DNA of 10,343 nt, taken from positions 1 through 10,343 of the forward strand of contig JAGXHC010000216.1 in NCBI GenBank assembly GCA_024636405.1, read 5' to 3'. Numbering within the stretch: the first letter of the stretch is position 1; each line of letters opens with the position of its first letter. A model generated the notes under the pieces. It made no database searches. It had not been told where the DNA came from and saw only the letters and a list, made by a program, of their open reading frames with translations. The DNA is from Sulfitobacter sp. Its GTDB lineage: Bacteria; Pseudomonadota; Alphaproteobacteria; Rhodobacterales; Rhodobacteraceae. Positions 1-6,858 of this stretch are shown here, one piece after another. A program made the position numbers and the translations under genes.

Positions 1-72
1 CAAAAACGGATAACGATGCGGCAATATGCGCTGGATCATCAGAATATCGGCGCTCAGCAGTTCTTGGGTCAT
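1..72 (-). CDS. fabZ: FabZ, 3-hydroxyacyl-[ACP] dehydratase (N-terminal 24 codons, cut by window edge)
   Basis: Only the first 24 residues lie inside the window. They begin MTQELLSADI and end with the segment ILPHRYPFL, which is the hallmark N-terminal motif of FabZ (LPHRYPFLLVD in the family). FabZ dehydrates 3-hydroxyacyl-ACP in cytoplasmic type II fatty-acid synthesis, including the 3-hydroxymyristoyl intermediates that also feed lipid A. The catalytic His belongs to this HRYPF segment; the catalytic Glu would lie outside the window. The ATG is preceded by an AAAGGA Shine-Dalgarno box at 84-79 with 6 nt spacing, which supports the start. It follows ompH on the same strand after a 98-bp gap, and is probably the third gene of a bamA-ompH-fabZ unit. 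In many Proteobacteria lpxD sits between skp/ompH and fabZ; here it does not. Identification is strong despite the short length because motif and neighbourhood agree. Confidence 0.9.
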   Translation of the reverse strand, partial: MTQELLSADILMIQRILPHRYPFL

Positions 73-78
73 GGGTGG

Positions 79-84
79 TCCTTT
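79..84 (-). promoter_or_regulatory. Ribosome binding site of fabZ
   Basis: AAAGGA on the minus strand, 6 nt before the fabZ ATG at 72-70. It fixes the start of the partial gene. Confidence 0.7.
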
Positions 85-170
85 GTCCGATGCGGCTTTG
101 AAACGGCTATCAATTCCGGCGCCTCTCGGCAAGCGTGACGGCGCAGGACGCGGCCGCACAGTGGCCCCGT

Positions 171-746
171 TCAGGGTTTATCGGCCGCGCCCGTACCAAG
201 GGTCTCATCCAGCAGCGCAATGGCATCATCGGTGATTTCGATGGCAGACGCACTGACAAAAACCGAACGCCGCTCAAGGATAACAGCGGCACCCGCGTCG
301 CGCATAAGCCGCTCCAGGATCGGCGCGGAGGCTGTCAGGAACACGTCGCGTTCTTTTCCCAGCAAGTCATTAAGCGCACGGCCTTTTGCGGTCTGTTCCT
401 TGCGGATCAATTGCACCTTTGCATCAAATGCGTCGGCCAGGACACGAAATTCTTCCGCTGGCTGGGTGGTCCTGATGCTGGTCAGCCGCTTTTCTTCCGC
501 CTCCAGATCTGCTTCGATCTGGCGATTTTCAGCAGCCAGTATCGCACCCTTTGCCTCGATCTCCGATGCAACACGCCGCCCGAATGCGCTTTCAAGGAAT
601 ACCCGCTCTGAATCGATGGTCAGAATTGGGCTCTGAACAATGTCGCGTTGGGGGGCAATGACCGGGGCCTGTGCCTCCTGCGCCCGAAGAGGCACCGGCC
701 CGCAAAGGGCCAGCGCCAGCACCACGGTAAAGAAAGCGCCGCGCAT
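171..746 (-). CDS. ompH: OmpH/Skp-family periplasmic chaperone
   Basis: A 191-residue protein of the OmpH/Skp family, periplasmic holdases that keep unfolded outer-membrane proteins soluble on the way to BamA. Residues 1-22 form a signal peptide: MRGAFF, a hydrophobic core around FTVVLALALCG, and a likely cleavage after LRA before QEA. The mature part begins the family pattern near residue 41 (ILTIDSERVF), followed by SAFGRRVASEIEAK. A charged helical region at about 60-130, rich in E, K, R, Q and A, fits the coiled-coil arms of Skp. The C-terminal strand-helix part (AAVILERRSVF, then ITDDAIALLDE) is typical of alphaproteobacterial OmpH proteins. The ATG at 746 lies 10 bp after the bamA stop with a GGGGA-type ribosome site between them, so the two are probably translated from one mRNA. 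The reading frame is open further upstream into bamA, but the signal peptide shows that the start is here. The family is clear; behaviour as a trimeric chaperone is inferred from it. Confidence 0.88.
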   Translation of the reverse strand: MRGAFFTVVLALALCGPVPLRAQEAQAPVIAPQRDIVQSPILTIDSERVFLESAFGRRVASEIEAKGAILAAENRQIEADLEAEEKRLTSIRTTQPAEEFRVLADAFDAKVQLIRKEQTAKGRALNDLLGKERDVFLTASAPILERLMRDAGAAVILERRSVFVSASAIEITDDAIALLDETLGTGAADKP

Positions 747-756
747 CACATCCCCG

Positions 757-3141
757 TCAGAACGTGGTCCGCAGGGAAATTTCGAACGTCTGTTCGATAT
801 CGTATATTTCCTTGCGCAGCGCCTTTGAAAAGTTGAACTGCAATGGGCCAACTGGCGTGTCCCAGAAAACCGACAGGCCAACAACATGGCGGAACGATCC
901 CTCTTCGCCCACAACGGTGCCTGTTGCAGCGGCCGTGTTGACATCGCTCAGATCCCAAAGGTTGCCGACGTCGTAGAACACACCACCGCTGATGCCGTAT
1001 TCTTCAGGCAGGCCAAGCGGGAATTCCGCCTCGAAACGGGCTGCTACATAAAGGTTGCCGCCCAGCGGTTCATCGATTGTGCCGCTTTGTTCGCGCGGGC
1101 CAATGCCGCCCGGCTCAAATCCGCGCAGAATGGACGGGCCCAGGATAAACCGGTCCACAGCACGGTTGGTGCCGCCACCCCATGCCAGCGCCCCACCTTC
1201 CAGCGTCGCGCGCAGGGTGACGTCTTCGTTGAAGACCTTCTTTTCGCCGACGACCTTGGCCGTTGTCTTGACGAATTTGTTGTCACCGCCCAGACCCGCG
1301 AAATCCTGTGCGAACTCAAACAGCATGCCCTTTGTTGGGTCCAACCCGGTCCGGCGGGTATCATAGGTATAGGTATATCCAAGCGAAGAAGAGACCAGCG
1401 GACCGACATCGATTTCACTTTGGGTGATACCGCCGTTGGACTGCGGGACCGGTGCTGCGGTCGTGTCATCGCGGTCAATCATGTCGATCTCTTCCGCCGT
1501 ATAGCGCAGCGAGAGACGACCGTTTTCACTGACCGGGAAGGTCAGGCTGGGCTGAAATATGAACCGCTCCGTATCGTATGCAGTGAACGACGATGACGTT
1601 TCGGCGTAATCAAGGTTCAGACCAAATGCGACGTCTCTGCCCAGCAGGCTTGGTTCAACGAACCGCAACCCATAACGTGTGGCTTCGGAGGCGGTAGATA
1701 CCGTAAGCGAGAGCTTCTGACCGCGCCCCAGAAAGTTCTCTTCCTGAAAGCTGATCGCAAGGCCAATGCCGTCGTTGTTCGAAAACGACCCGCCGAAGTT
1801 CAGCGATCCGGTCGGCTTTTCCTCGACGTTCACGTCGATCACGACCTGTTCAGCCGTGGATCCTTCACGCGCATTGACCTCGGCGTTCTCGAAATAGCCT
1901 AAGGCACGAATACGCTCAGCGCTTTCGCGGATCTCGCGTGGGTTAAAGGGATCTCCCTCAACTGAATCGAACTGCCGCCGCACAACCTGATCAAGCGTGG
2001 TGGTGTTTCCCTCAATGTCGATGCGCTCAACGAATACGCGCTGGCCGCGGCTGATGACATAGGTGACGTCAAGCGTCAGATCGCGGTCATTTCGCTCGAC
2101 CCGCGGTTCGACGCGCATGAAATCGACACCGTCGCGGATTGCCTGACTTTCAAGCCGCGCAATATCTGCCTCCACCAAAGTGGGTGAATAGACAACACCG
2201 GGACGGATCTTGACTATTTTGCGGTAAACATTTGCATCCACGCCCGGCATCTCTGAGACCAGATTGACCTCACCGAACTTGAACTGCTGGCCTTCCTGAA
2301 TGTTGTAGGCCACGAAATAGCCGTCGCGTTCTTTGGTCAGCTCGGCATTCACCGCCGTTGTGCGCATATCCACATAGCCGCGAGACAGGTAGAAGTCGCG
2401 CAGCATCTGCTTGTCCAGATCGACCCGGTCGGCCACAAACGTATCGCGCTTGACCAGACGCCGGAACAGGCCCGCCTGTTTCGTGCCCAGCACGCGGCGC
2501 AGGCGGCTGTCGGAATAGTCGCGGTTGCCGACAAAGCTGATACGCTCAATTTCGACGTTGTCGCCTTCAAAAATCTCAAACACCAGATCGACGCGATTCT
2601 GATCACGCTTGATGATGCGTGGATTCACCCGCGCTGCGATTCGGCCCTCATTGCTATAGGCTTCAGCGATGGCGGCGGCGTCGCGTTCGGCCTGTGCCGG
2701 ATTGAAAACCCGGCGTTCGGTGGACTCGACCAACTGTGCCAGGACCTCGTCCTTGACGCGCTTGTTACCTTCAAAGCGGACGCGGTTCAGCGTTGGAAGC
2801 TCGACCACCGAAATGACCAGCGTGCCGCCGCGCGGCTCAATTGCGACAGATTCGAACAAACCCGAATTCTGAAGGCTTTGGTATGCATCATTCAGTTGCC
2901 CGCCCGAAACCGGCTGGCCGCGTTTGATTCCTGCACGTGACAGAATGGCGCTGTCGCCGATCCGTTCATTGCCCTCGATCACAACCGAATTGAACCGGTA
3001 CTCTTGCGCCCAGGCTTCGGGCGAAGGAAGCACCCAAGCCGCTGATAACATAAGCGAAAGTGAGGCCCCCTTAAGAGCCTTCCTGAATTTTGCGCTGCTT
3101 GCCCGCTCGGAGGGTTTGCCCCCCTCGATCCTCAGTCTCAT
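757..3141 (-). CDS. bamA: BamA, outer membrane protein assembly factor (Omp85 family)
   Basis: A 794-residue Omp85 protein, close to the usual BamA length, the core of the BAM complex that inserts beta-barrel proteins into the outer membrane. A long basic n-region (1-25) is followed by a hydrophobic stretch (GASLSLMLSAAWVLP) and probable cleavage after AWA at 43-45. Five POTRA repeats follow at about 47-115, 116-193, 194-285, 286-367 and 368-443, each with the recurring pattern of a strand, an xGN turn and late Gly residues (VVIEGNERI, VRFEGNKRV, ISFVGNRDY, IDIEGNTTT). The C-terminal barrel runs from about 445 to the end and contains the conserved DTRRTGLDPTKG (594-605) and the loop-6 motif LRGFEPGGIGPR (672-683). 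It ends in Phe, the usual outer-membrane signature. An in-frame TAA sits six codons before the ATG, so this is the most upstream start possible. No good Shine-Dalgarno box precedes it, only GGG about 8 nt upstream. It appears to start a new transcription unit. Confidence 0.97.
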   Translation of the reverse strand: MRLRIEGGKPSERASSAKFRKALKGASLSLMLSAAWVLPSPEAWAQEYRFNSVVIEGNERIGDSAILSRAGIKRGQPVSGGQLNDAYQSLQNSGLFESVAIEPRGGTLVISVVELPTLNRVRFEGNKRVKDEVLAQLVESTERRVFNPAQAERDAAAIAEAYSNEGRIAARVNPRIIKRDQNRVDLVFEIFEGDNVEIERISFVGNRDYSDSRLRRVLGTKQAGLFRRLVKRDTFVADRVDLDKQMLRDFYLSRGYVDMRTTAVNAELTKERDGYFVAYNIQEGQQFKFGEVNLVSEMPGVDANVYRKIVKIRPGVVYSPTLVEADIARLESQAIRDGVDFMRVEPRVERNDRDLTLDVTYVISRGQRVFVERIDIEGNTTTLDQVVRRQFDSVEGDPFNPREIRESAERIRALGYFENAEVNAREGSTAEQVVIDVNVEEKPTGSLNFGGSFSNNDGIGLAISFQEENFLGRGQKLSLTVSTASEATRYGLRFVEPSLLGRDVAFGLNLDYAETSSSFTAYDTERFIFQPSLTFPVSENGRLSLRYTAEEIDMIDRDDTTAAPVPQSNGGITQSEIDVGPLVSSSLGYTYTYDTRRTGLDPTKGMLFEFAQDFAGLGGDNKFVKTTAKVVGEKKVFNEDVTLRATLEGGALAWGGGTNRAVDRFILGPSILRGFEPGGIGPREQSGTIDEPLGGNLYVAARFEAEFPLGLPEEYGISGGVFYDVGNLWDLSDVNTAAATGTVVGEEGSFRHVVGLSVFWDTPVGPLQFNFSKALRKEIYDIEQTFEISLRTTF

Positions 3142-3149
3142 GGTTTTGA

Positions 3150-3193
3150 CCCAATCTTAAGACATCATTGACGTCCTGAGTACTCAGATTGGG
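3150..3193. repeat. Overlapping inverted repeats in the bamA leader/promoter
   Basis: Three symmetries overlap here. CCCAATCT (3150-3157) is matched by AGATTGGG (3186-3193), an 8-bp inverted repeat with 28 bp between arms. CTGAGTACTCAG (3176-3187) is a perfect 12-bp palindrome covering the candidate -10 box. GACATCATTGACGTC (3161-3175) is a 15-bp palindrome with one mismatch. They could be protein-binding sites or leader RNA structure; function is unknown. Confidence 0.5.
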
Positions 3194-3205
3194 AGGGCTT
3201 GTCAA
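3177..3205 (-). promoter_or_regulatory. Candidate promoter of bamA-ompH-fabZ
   Basis: On the minus strand a perfect TTGACA (3205-3200) is followed after exactly 17 bp by TACTCA (3182-3177), a poor match to a -10 box. It lies between the terminator at 3218-3251 and bamA, where a new promoter would be expected, and would give a leader of about 28 nt. The -35 match and position are seen in the sequence; that it is a promoter is inferred, and the weak -10 keeps confidence low. Confidence 0.4.
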
Positions 3206-3217
3206 AACGAACAGGTC

Positions 3218-3251
3218 AAAAAAACCACTACATCCTGAAGGATGTGGTTTT
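3218..3251 (-). terminator. Rho-independent terminator after the small ORF, upstream of bamA
   Basis: On the minus strand AAAACCA (3251-3245) and CATCC (3244-3240), a TTCA loop, then GGATG (3235-3231), a 3-nt bulge (3230-3228) and TGGTTTT (3227-3221) form a 12-bp stem, with the U-run reaching seven T residues (3224-3218). The stem begins 33 nt after the stop of the 42-codon ORF. On the plus strand the stem is followed by only four T and then an A-run, so termination is expected mainly for minus-strand transcripts. It probably ends the pyrH-to-rseP transcript, at least in part. Confidence 0.8.
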
Positions 3252-3284
3252 AAAAAGACATCATACGGTAGAGATCGCAAAAAA

Positions 3285-3413
3285 TCAGAGCGCGCCGCCA
3301 ATGAATGCGCCAGTGGCCAGAGCCACGGCGATCGTTGCCACGTAAAGGGCGCGGTCCCAGTTCAGAACCATCAACAGGCTCAGGCCGCGATATGAACTTT
3401 GAATGGTCTGCAT
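3285..3413 (-). CDS. Small single-span membrane protein, function unknown (42 aa)
   Basis: A 42-codon ORF between rseP and bamA. It begins MQTIQSSYRGLSLLMVLNWD and continues with a hydrophobic helix at about 22-42 (ALYVATIAVALATGAF, then IGGAL), ending TGA. The predicted product is a short polar/basic N-terminal part with one transmembrane segment at the very C-terminus. Support for coding: an AGGAG Shine-Dalgarno box at 3424-3420 with 6 nt spacing to the ATG, codons with strong G/C third-position preference like the neighbours, and an intrinsic terminator starting 33 nt after the stop. It lies 99 bp after the rseP stop on the same strand, so it could be the last cistron of the upstream operon or have its own promoter. 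I do not recognise a named family; I have an impression that similar short proteins occur in Rhodobacteraceae but cannot verify it. A role linked to RseP or envelope assembly is suggested by position only. Confidence 0.72.
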   Translation of the reverse strand: MQTIQSSYRGLSLLMVLNWDRALYVATIAVALATGAFIGGAL

Positions 3414-3419
3414 GGTCCG

Positions 3420-3424
3420 CTCCT
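3420..3424 (-). promoter_or_regulatory. Ribosome binding site of the 42-codon ORF
   Basis: AGGAG on the minus strand, 6 nt before the ATG at 3413-3411. It is one of the best Shine-Dalgarno boxes in the window and the main argument that this short frame is translated. Confidence 0.7.
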
Positions 3425-3472
3425 ATGGTCTATCAACACTTGTTAATCGCCGATTGAGGCACCAGTAGGACG

Positions 3473-3497
3473 AATTGTGGCAATTTCGGGGCAATTT
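3473..3497. repeat. CAATT repeat cluster between rseP and the small ORF
   Basis: AATTG-TGG-CAATT (3473-3485) is a perfect 5-bp inverted repeat. GGCAATTT occurs twice (3479-3486 and 3490-3497), 11 bp apart or about one helical turn. The cluster lies in the 99-bp gap upstream of the small ORF. I see no convincing -35/-10 pair there. The repeats may be a binding site or chance. Confidence 0.3.
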
Positions 3498-3512
3498 ATG
3501 CCCGCCCCCGGT

Positions 3513-4865
3513 TTACGGACAGAAAAGATCATTCCCCAGCGCAAACACCATCAGTGTCAGCACCATCGCGATGCCCACCGTCATCAGGATGCGCAGCGCA
3601 CCGTCACTGGGCGGTTTGCCTGTCACGGCCTCATAGGCATAAAACACCAGATGCCCGCCATCCAGCGCCGGGATCGGAAACAGGTTCAGCAGGCCCACGG
3701 CAGTGCTGAGCACGGCAATGAAGTAGATGAACGATTGCGCACCGGCACTTGCCATGGCGCCAGACGTCTGGGCGATGCCCACCGGACCTGACAGGTTACA
3801 GGTGCTGATATTGCCCACGATCATATGTTTGAGACCCGACAGTGATCCGGTGATGATGCGCCAGGTATTGGCAACCCCACCACTCAGCGCCTCGCCCAGA
3901 CCGGGTGTTTCGGTTGCAGGCTCAAAGGCCAGACCGCCCGCGATCCCGATACGCAGGTTTCGCTCGAAACTACCATCGGCTTGCGGCTCGTCCGTAACCT
4001 TGGGCGTCATCGTGATGCTCAGCGTCTCACCCGAGCGCCATACATCCAGCGCCAGCGGCGCCCCGTCCGAACCTTCGACCGCGTCTTTGAGTTGCGCAAA
4101 CGCAAAAATCGGCGTGCCATCAATGCCGGTGATCACGTCACCGGCGCGCAGGCCAGCGTCATAGGCGGCGGATTGCGGCATCACGGCAGAAACCAGCGGC
4201 GGGTTCAGATAGGGTCCGGGCACCGTCAGCGACCGGGTATCGCGCTGTACGTAATAATCCAGTACCGGCGCTTTGGGCACCGCGTCGAAAAAGGCAACAT
4301 AGGCCTGCGTGTCTTCCGAAGAGGGCACCGCAGTGCCATTGATCCCGGTAATCACGTCGCCGGGCAAAAGCCCTTCGGTCACGGTGGGCAGCGGTTTAAT
4401 CTGACCCACGGTCAGGGTGTCACGTGGCACGCCCATGCTGATCGCGATGGCACTAAACACCAGAATCGACAAAACAAAGTTGAACGCAGGCCCCGCCGCC
4501 ACTGTCAGCGCACGCGCCCAAAGTGGCGCGCCGTGCATGGTGTGACGCAGCTTCTCGGGATCCTCGGCAAGGGCCGCCATCGCGGTTTCATCCTTGCCCG
4601 ACGCAGCATTGGCATCGCCGGCAAACTTGACATAGCCGCCAAACGGCAGCGCGGCGATCTGCCAGCGGGTGCCGCGCTTGTCATGGCCCGACCAAAGCAC
4701 AGGACCAAAGCCCAGACTGAACACGTCTGCGTGGATACCTGTCCAACGGCCAACAATATAATGGCCATATTCGTGGATCGCGACAATGACCGACAGTGCC
4801 ACCACGAAGGCAAGCAATATCCAGATCAGTCCGCCAAACTGCGGAATAAGCCCATAAATGTCCAA
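3513..4865 (-). CDS. rseP: RseP-type site-2 (M50) intramembrane zinc metalloprotease
   Basis: A 450-residue inner-membrane protease of the M50/S2P family. The first transmembrane segment (about 12-35) carries the zinc motif HEYGH at 31-35. GPAFNF (125-130) lies at the start of the next membrane segment. Two PDZ domains follow at about 155-215 and 222-290 (GLLPGDVITGING and GLRAGDVITGIDG mark their carboxylate-binding regions). The C-terminal membrane part holds NLFPIPALDGGHLVF (394-408), whose Asp402 is the third zinc ligand, and a last hydrophobic helix at about 425-444. In model bacteria RseP cleaves anti-sigma factors and remnant signal peptides in the membrane; the substrate here is unknown. 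The start codon is TTG: the stop of dxr is 4 bp upstream, an AGGA box sits 7 nt before the TTG, and no ATG occurs before the HEYGH motif. Its position between dxr and bamA matches the common proteobacterial order. Confidence 0.95.
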   Translation of the reverse strand: MDIYGLIPQFGGLIWILLAFVVALSVIVAIHEYGHYIVGRWTGIHADVFSLGFGPVLWSGHDKRGTRWQIAALPFGGYVKFAGDANAASGKDETAMAALAEDPEKLRHTMHGAPLWARALTVAAGPAFNFVLSILVFSAIAISMGVPRDTLTVGQIKPLPTVTEGLLPGDVITGINGTAVPSSEDTQAYVAFFDAVPKAPVLDYYVQRDTRSLTVPGPYLNPPLVSAVMPQSAAYDAGLRAGDVITGIDGTPIFAFAQLKDAVEGSDGAPLALDVWRSGETLSITMTPKVTDEPQADGSFERNLRIGIAGGLAFEPATETPGLGEALSGGVANTWRIITGSLSGLKHMIVGNISTCNLSGPVGIAQTSGAMASAGAQSFIYFIAVLSTAVGLLNLFPIPALDGGHLVFYAYEAVTGKPPSDGALRILMTVGIAMVLTLMVFALGNDLFCP

Positions 4866-4869
4866 AACG

Positions 4870-6045
4870 CTATCCTGCCCTTTTGATTATTGCGGCTTTT
4901 GCCGCCTTACGTGCCAGATGGTCAACCCCGGCGAGGTTATCAAGGGTCATGGTGGCAGCAATAAGGCCCACCTGCCCCGCCAGCGCATCCAGCACGTCCT
5001 CGACCACTTCGGCCATGTGGGTAAATCCGATCTCGCCCGCAAGAAATCCGTCAAGCGCCGTTTCCTTGGCTGCGGTGAACGCGGCACCGGTCAATCCACC
5101 CGCCGCCATCACCTCGCGCGCCAGCCGCAGCGCGGGCCAGCGCGCCTCGTCCGGGGCGGTGAAGTCCATCTGGCCAATGGCCGCAAGATCAAGCCGCGCC
5201 ACCGGCAGGTGCCGCCGATGCGGGTGGTGCAACGCAAAACCGATGGCGTGGCGCATGTCCGGCGGGCCAACATGCGCAATCAACCCGCCATCATGAAACC
5301 CGACAAAGGCGTGGATCAAGGACTGTGGATGGACCAGCACTTCGATTTGATGCGGCTCAACGCCAAAGAATTCCCGCGTTTCAATGACTTCCATCGCCTT
5401 ATTGAACATCGACGCGCTGTCCACGGTGATCCGCTGCCCCATGTCCCAGTTGGGGTGGCTTGACGCCTGATCAACCGTCGCCTGCGCCAATTGTTCCAGC
5501 GGCCAATCGCGAAACGCGCCGCCCGAGGCGGTGATCACGATCCGCTCGACCGATGCAATATCTTCGCCGCGCAGCGCCTGAAAGATGGCCGAGTGTTCGC
5601 TGTCCACGGGCAGGATTGTCGCACCCGCGGCACGGCCTGTGTCCAGCATCAGAGCGCCCGCACAGACCAGCGATTCCTTGTTGGCCAGCGCAAGCGTGCG
5701 GCCCTGCGCCAGCGCCGTCAGACCCGGCGCCAGCCCCGCCGCCCCGACAATCGCCGACATGATCCAGTCGGCAGGCCGGGCGGCGGCCTCGTTTATTGCG
5801 GCGGCACCTGCGGCGGCCACAACCCCTGATCCGGCAAGGGCGGTGCGCAAATCGTCAAGCAGATGATCATGCGCCGTTACCGCAACTTCGGCGCGCAAGG
5901 CTTTGGCATCGCTGGCAAGTTGTGCGATATTGCCCGCCCCGGTCAGCGCAACAATATCGTAGGCATCTGTGTCACGCCGGATCAGATCCAGCGTGCTTTG
6001 CCCAATTGAGCCTGTGGCCCCCAGTATTGAGACCCTTCGGGCCAT
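4870..6045 (-). CDS. dxr: Dxr, 1-deoxy-D-xylulose 5-phosphate reductoisomerase
   Basis: A 391-residue cytoplasmic enzyme that converts DXP to 2-C-methyl-D-erythritol 4-phosphate with NADPH, the first committed step of the MEP isoprenoid pathway and the target of fosmidomycin. The N-terminal Rossmann fold opens with SILGATGSIGQSTLD (6-20). ALANKESLV (119-127) and LPVDSEHSA (145-153) follow, the latter giving metal ligands Asp148 and Glu150. ITASGGAF (171-178) binds substrate phosphate. The flexible active-site loop SHPNWDMGQRITVDSASMFN (196-215) includes His197 and Trp200, and Lys216 and Glu219 complete the site. All expected catalytic residues are present. The ATG lies 6 bp after the cdsA stop without a strong Shine-Dalgarno box, which suggests translational coupling. 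With uppS three genes upstream in the order of transcription, the cluster pairs isoprenoid precursor supply with its use in the cell-wall lipid carrier. Confidence 0.97.
   Translation of the reverse strand: MARRVSILGATGSIGQSTLDLIRRDTDAYDIVALTGAGNIAQLASDAKALRAEVAVTAHDHLLDDLRTALAGSGVVAAAGAAAINEAAARPADWIMSAIVGAAGLAPGLTALAQGRTLALANKESLVCAGALMLDTGRAAGATILPVDSEHSAIFQALRGEDIASVERIVITASGGAFRDWPLEQLAQATVDQASSHPNWDMGQRITVDSASMFNKAMEVIETREFFGVEPHQIEVLVHPQSLIHAFVGFHDGGLIAHVGPPDMRHAIGFALHHPHRRHLPVARLDLAAIGQMDFTAPDEARWPALRLAREVMAAGGLTGAAFTAAKETALDGFLAGEIGFTHMAEVVEDVLDALAGQVGLIAATMTLDNLAGVDHLARKAAKAAIIKRAG
4873..4876 (-). promoter_or_regulatory. Ribosome binding site deciding the TTG start of rseP
   Basis: AGGA inside the last codons of dxr, 7 nt before the TTG at 4865-4863. 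Together with the absence of an early in-frame ATG it supports the non-ATG start. Confidence 0.65.
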
Positions 6046-6051
6046 CGAAGA

Positions 6052-6846
6052 TCAGCCCAATCCCGGCGGAAAGCCGATGAATTGGCCGATAATCAGCAAG
6101 AAAACCGAAGCGCCCAGCATCCCGTCGAACCGGTCCAGCAATCCGCCGTGACCGGGAATGAGGTTGGAACTGTCCTTGACGCCCATATGTCGCTTGATCG
6201 CCGATTCCGCGATATCGCCCATCTGCGAGGCCATGGAGACCGCGATGGAGATGCCGATCAATTGCGCGCCGACACCGGTGTTGATCGAAAACAGCAACCC
6301 GACCAGCGCCGCACCGATCCAGCCCGCGGCGGTGCCGGACCATGTTTTCTTGGGGCTGACGCGGGGCCAGAACTTTGGCCCGCCGATGGCACGGCCCGCA
6401 AAGTAGCCGACCACATCTGTCACCACCACCACCAGAACCAGCCACAGCAACCAACCAAAGCCCATGTCATCGCGCACCTGTATCAGGCCGAAACCAGACA
6501 GCATGATCAGGACGGTAAATGTCATGAAGATGGTGCGGTGCCGCTCAAGCTGGCCAAAGCCGACCAGCGGCGGCGCCAGAAGGATCGGCAGCGCGAAACC
6601 GATTGGCAAATAAATTGACAGCAACACCGCCGCGCCCGTCACGGCACCCAGTTGCACCTGAAGACCCATCGCATTCGGGCGCAGCATGCCAACCAGTTCC
6701 CAGGCCATCAGGCCGCAGATGATCGCCACCATAAGGTGAAACACGACCCCGCCCATCCAGATGCCAAGCAACCCGACCACGACCATGGCCGTGCCCGATG
6801 CCATGCGCGCCGTCAGGTCCGACCAGCGTTGTGAAGATGTGTCCAT
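6052..6846 (-). CDS. cdsA: CdsA, phosphatidate cytidylyltransferase (CDP-diacylglycerol synthase)
   Basis: A 264-residue polytopic inner-membrane enzyme that makes CDP-diacylglycerol from phosphatidic acid and CTP, the branch point for bacterial phospholipids. Several hydrophobic segments are visible (about 18-55, 67-95, 105-123, 130-150, 172-205 and 243-258). The complete family signature runs from 215 to 241: SAIKRHMGVKD, then NLIPGHGGLLDRFD. SPKKTWSG (164-171), TDVVGYFAGR (143-152) and Asp211 are also typical. The frame is open for 33 codons further upstream across the end of uppS, but I start at the ATG at 6846 because an AAGGAG box (6858-6853) sits 6 nt before it and the protein then has a normal N-terminus. 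The gap to the uppS stop is 11 bp, and the ribosome site touches that stop codon, so coupling is likely. Confidence 0.96.
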   Translation of the reverse strand: MDTSSQRWSDLTARMASGTAMVVVGLLGIWMGGVVFHLMVAIICGLMAWELVGMLRPNAMGLQVQLGAVTGAAVLLSIYLPIGFALPILLAPPLVGFGQLERHRTIFMTFTVLIMLSGFGLIQVRDDMGFGWLLWLVLVVVVTDVVGYFAGRAIGGPKFWPRVSPKKTWSGTAAGWIGAALVGLLFSINTGVGAQLIGISIAVSMASQMGDIAESAIKRHMGVKDSSNLIPGHGGLLDRFDGMLGASVFLLIIGQFIGFPPGLG

Positions 6847-6852
6847 GGGTCT

Positions 6853-6858
6853 CTCCTT
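6853..6858 (-). promoter_or_regulatory. Ribosome binding site deciding the start of cdsA
   Basis: AAGGAG, 6 nt before the ATG at 6846-6844, overlapping the uppS stop codon by one base. It selects this ATG over the longer open frame that extends upstream into uppS. Confidence 0.8.

Noticed and set aside
73..170. Possible extra gene or lpxD remnant between ompH and fabZ
   Set aside because: Only 98 bp, with no LpxD-like hexapeptide repeats and no ribosome site apart from that of fabZ. It looks like plain spacer.
747..944. 66-residue N-terminal extension of ompH into bamA
   Set aside because: A proper signal peptide begins at the ATG at 746, which also has a ribosome site.
886..1596. 236-codon plus-strand open frame opposite the bamA barrel
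   Set aside because: The opposite strand encodes the conserved BamA C-terminal barrel with its RGF motif; this frame has no features of its own.
3981..4886. 301-codon plus-strand open frame opposite rseP
   Set aside because: The composition is very rich in Arg, His and Gln, typical of an antisense shadow, and there is no motif or credible ribosome site. rseP on the other strand is certain.
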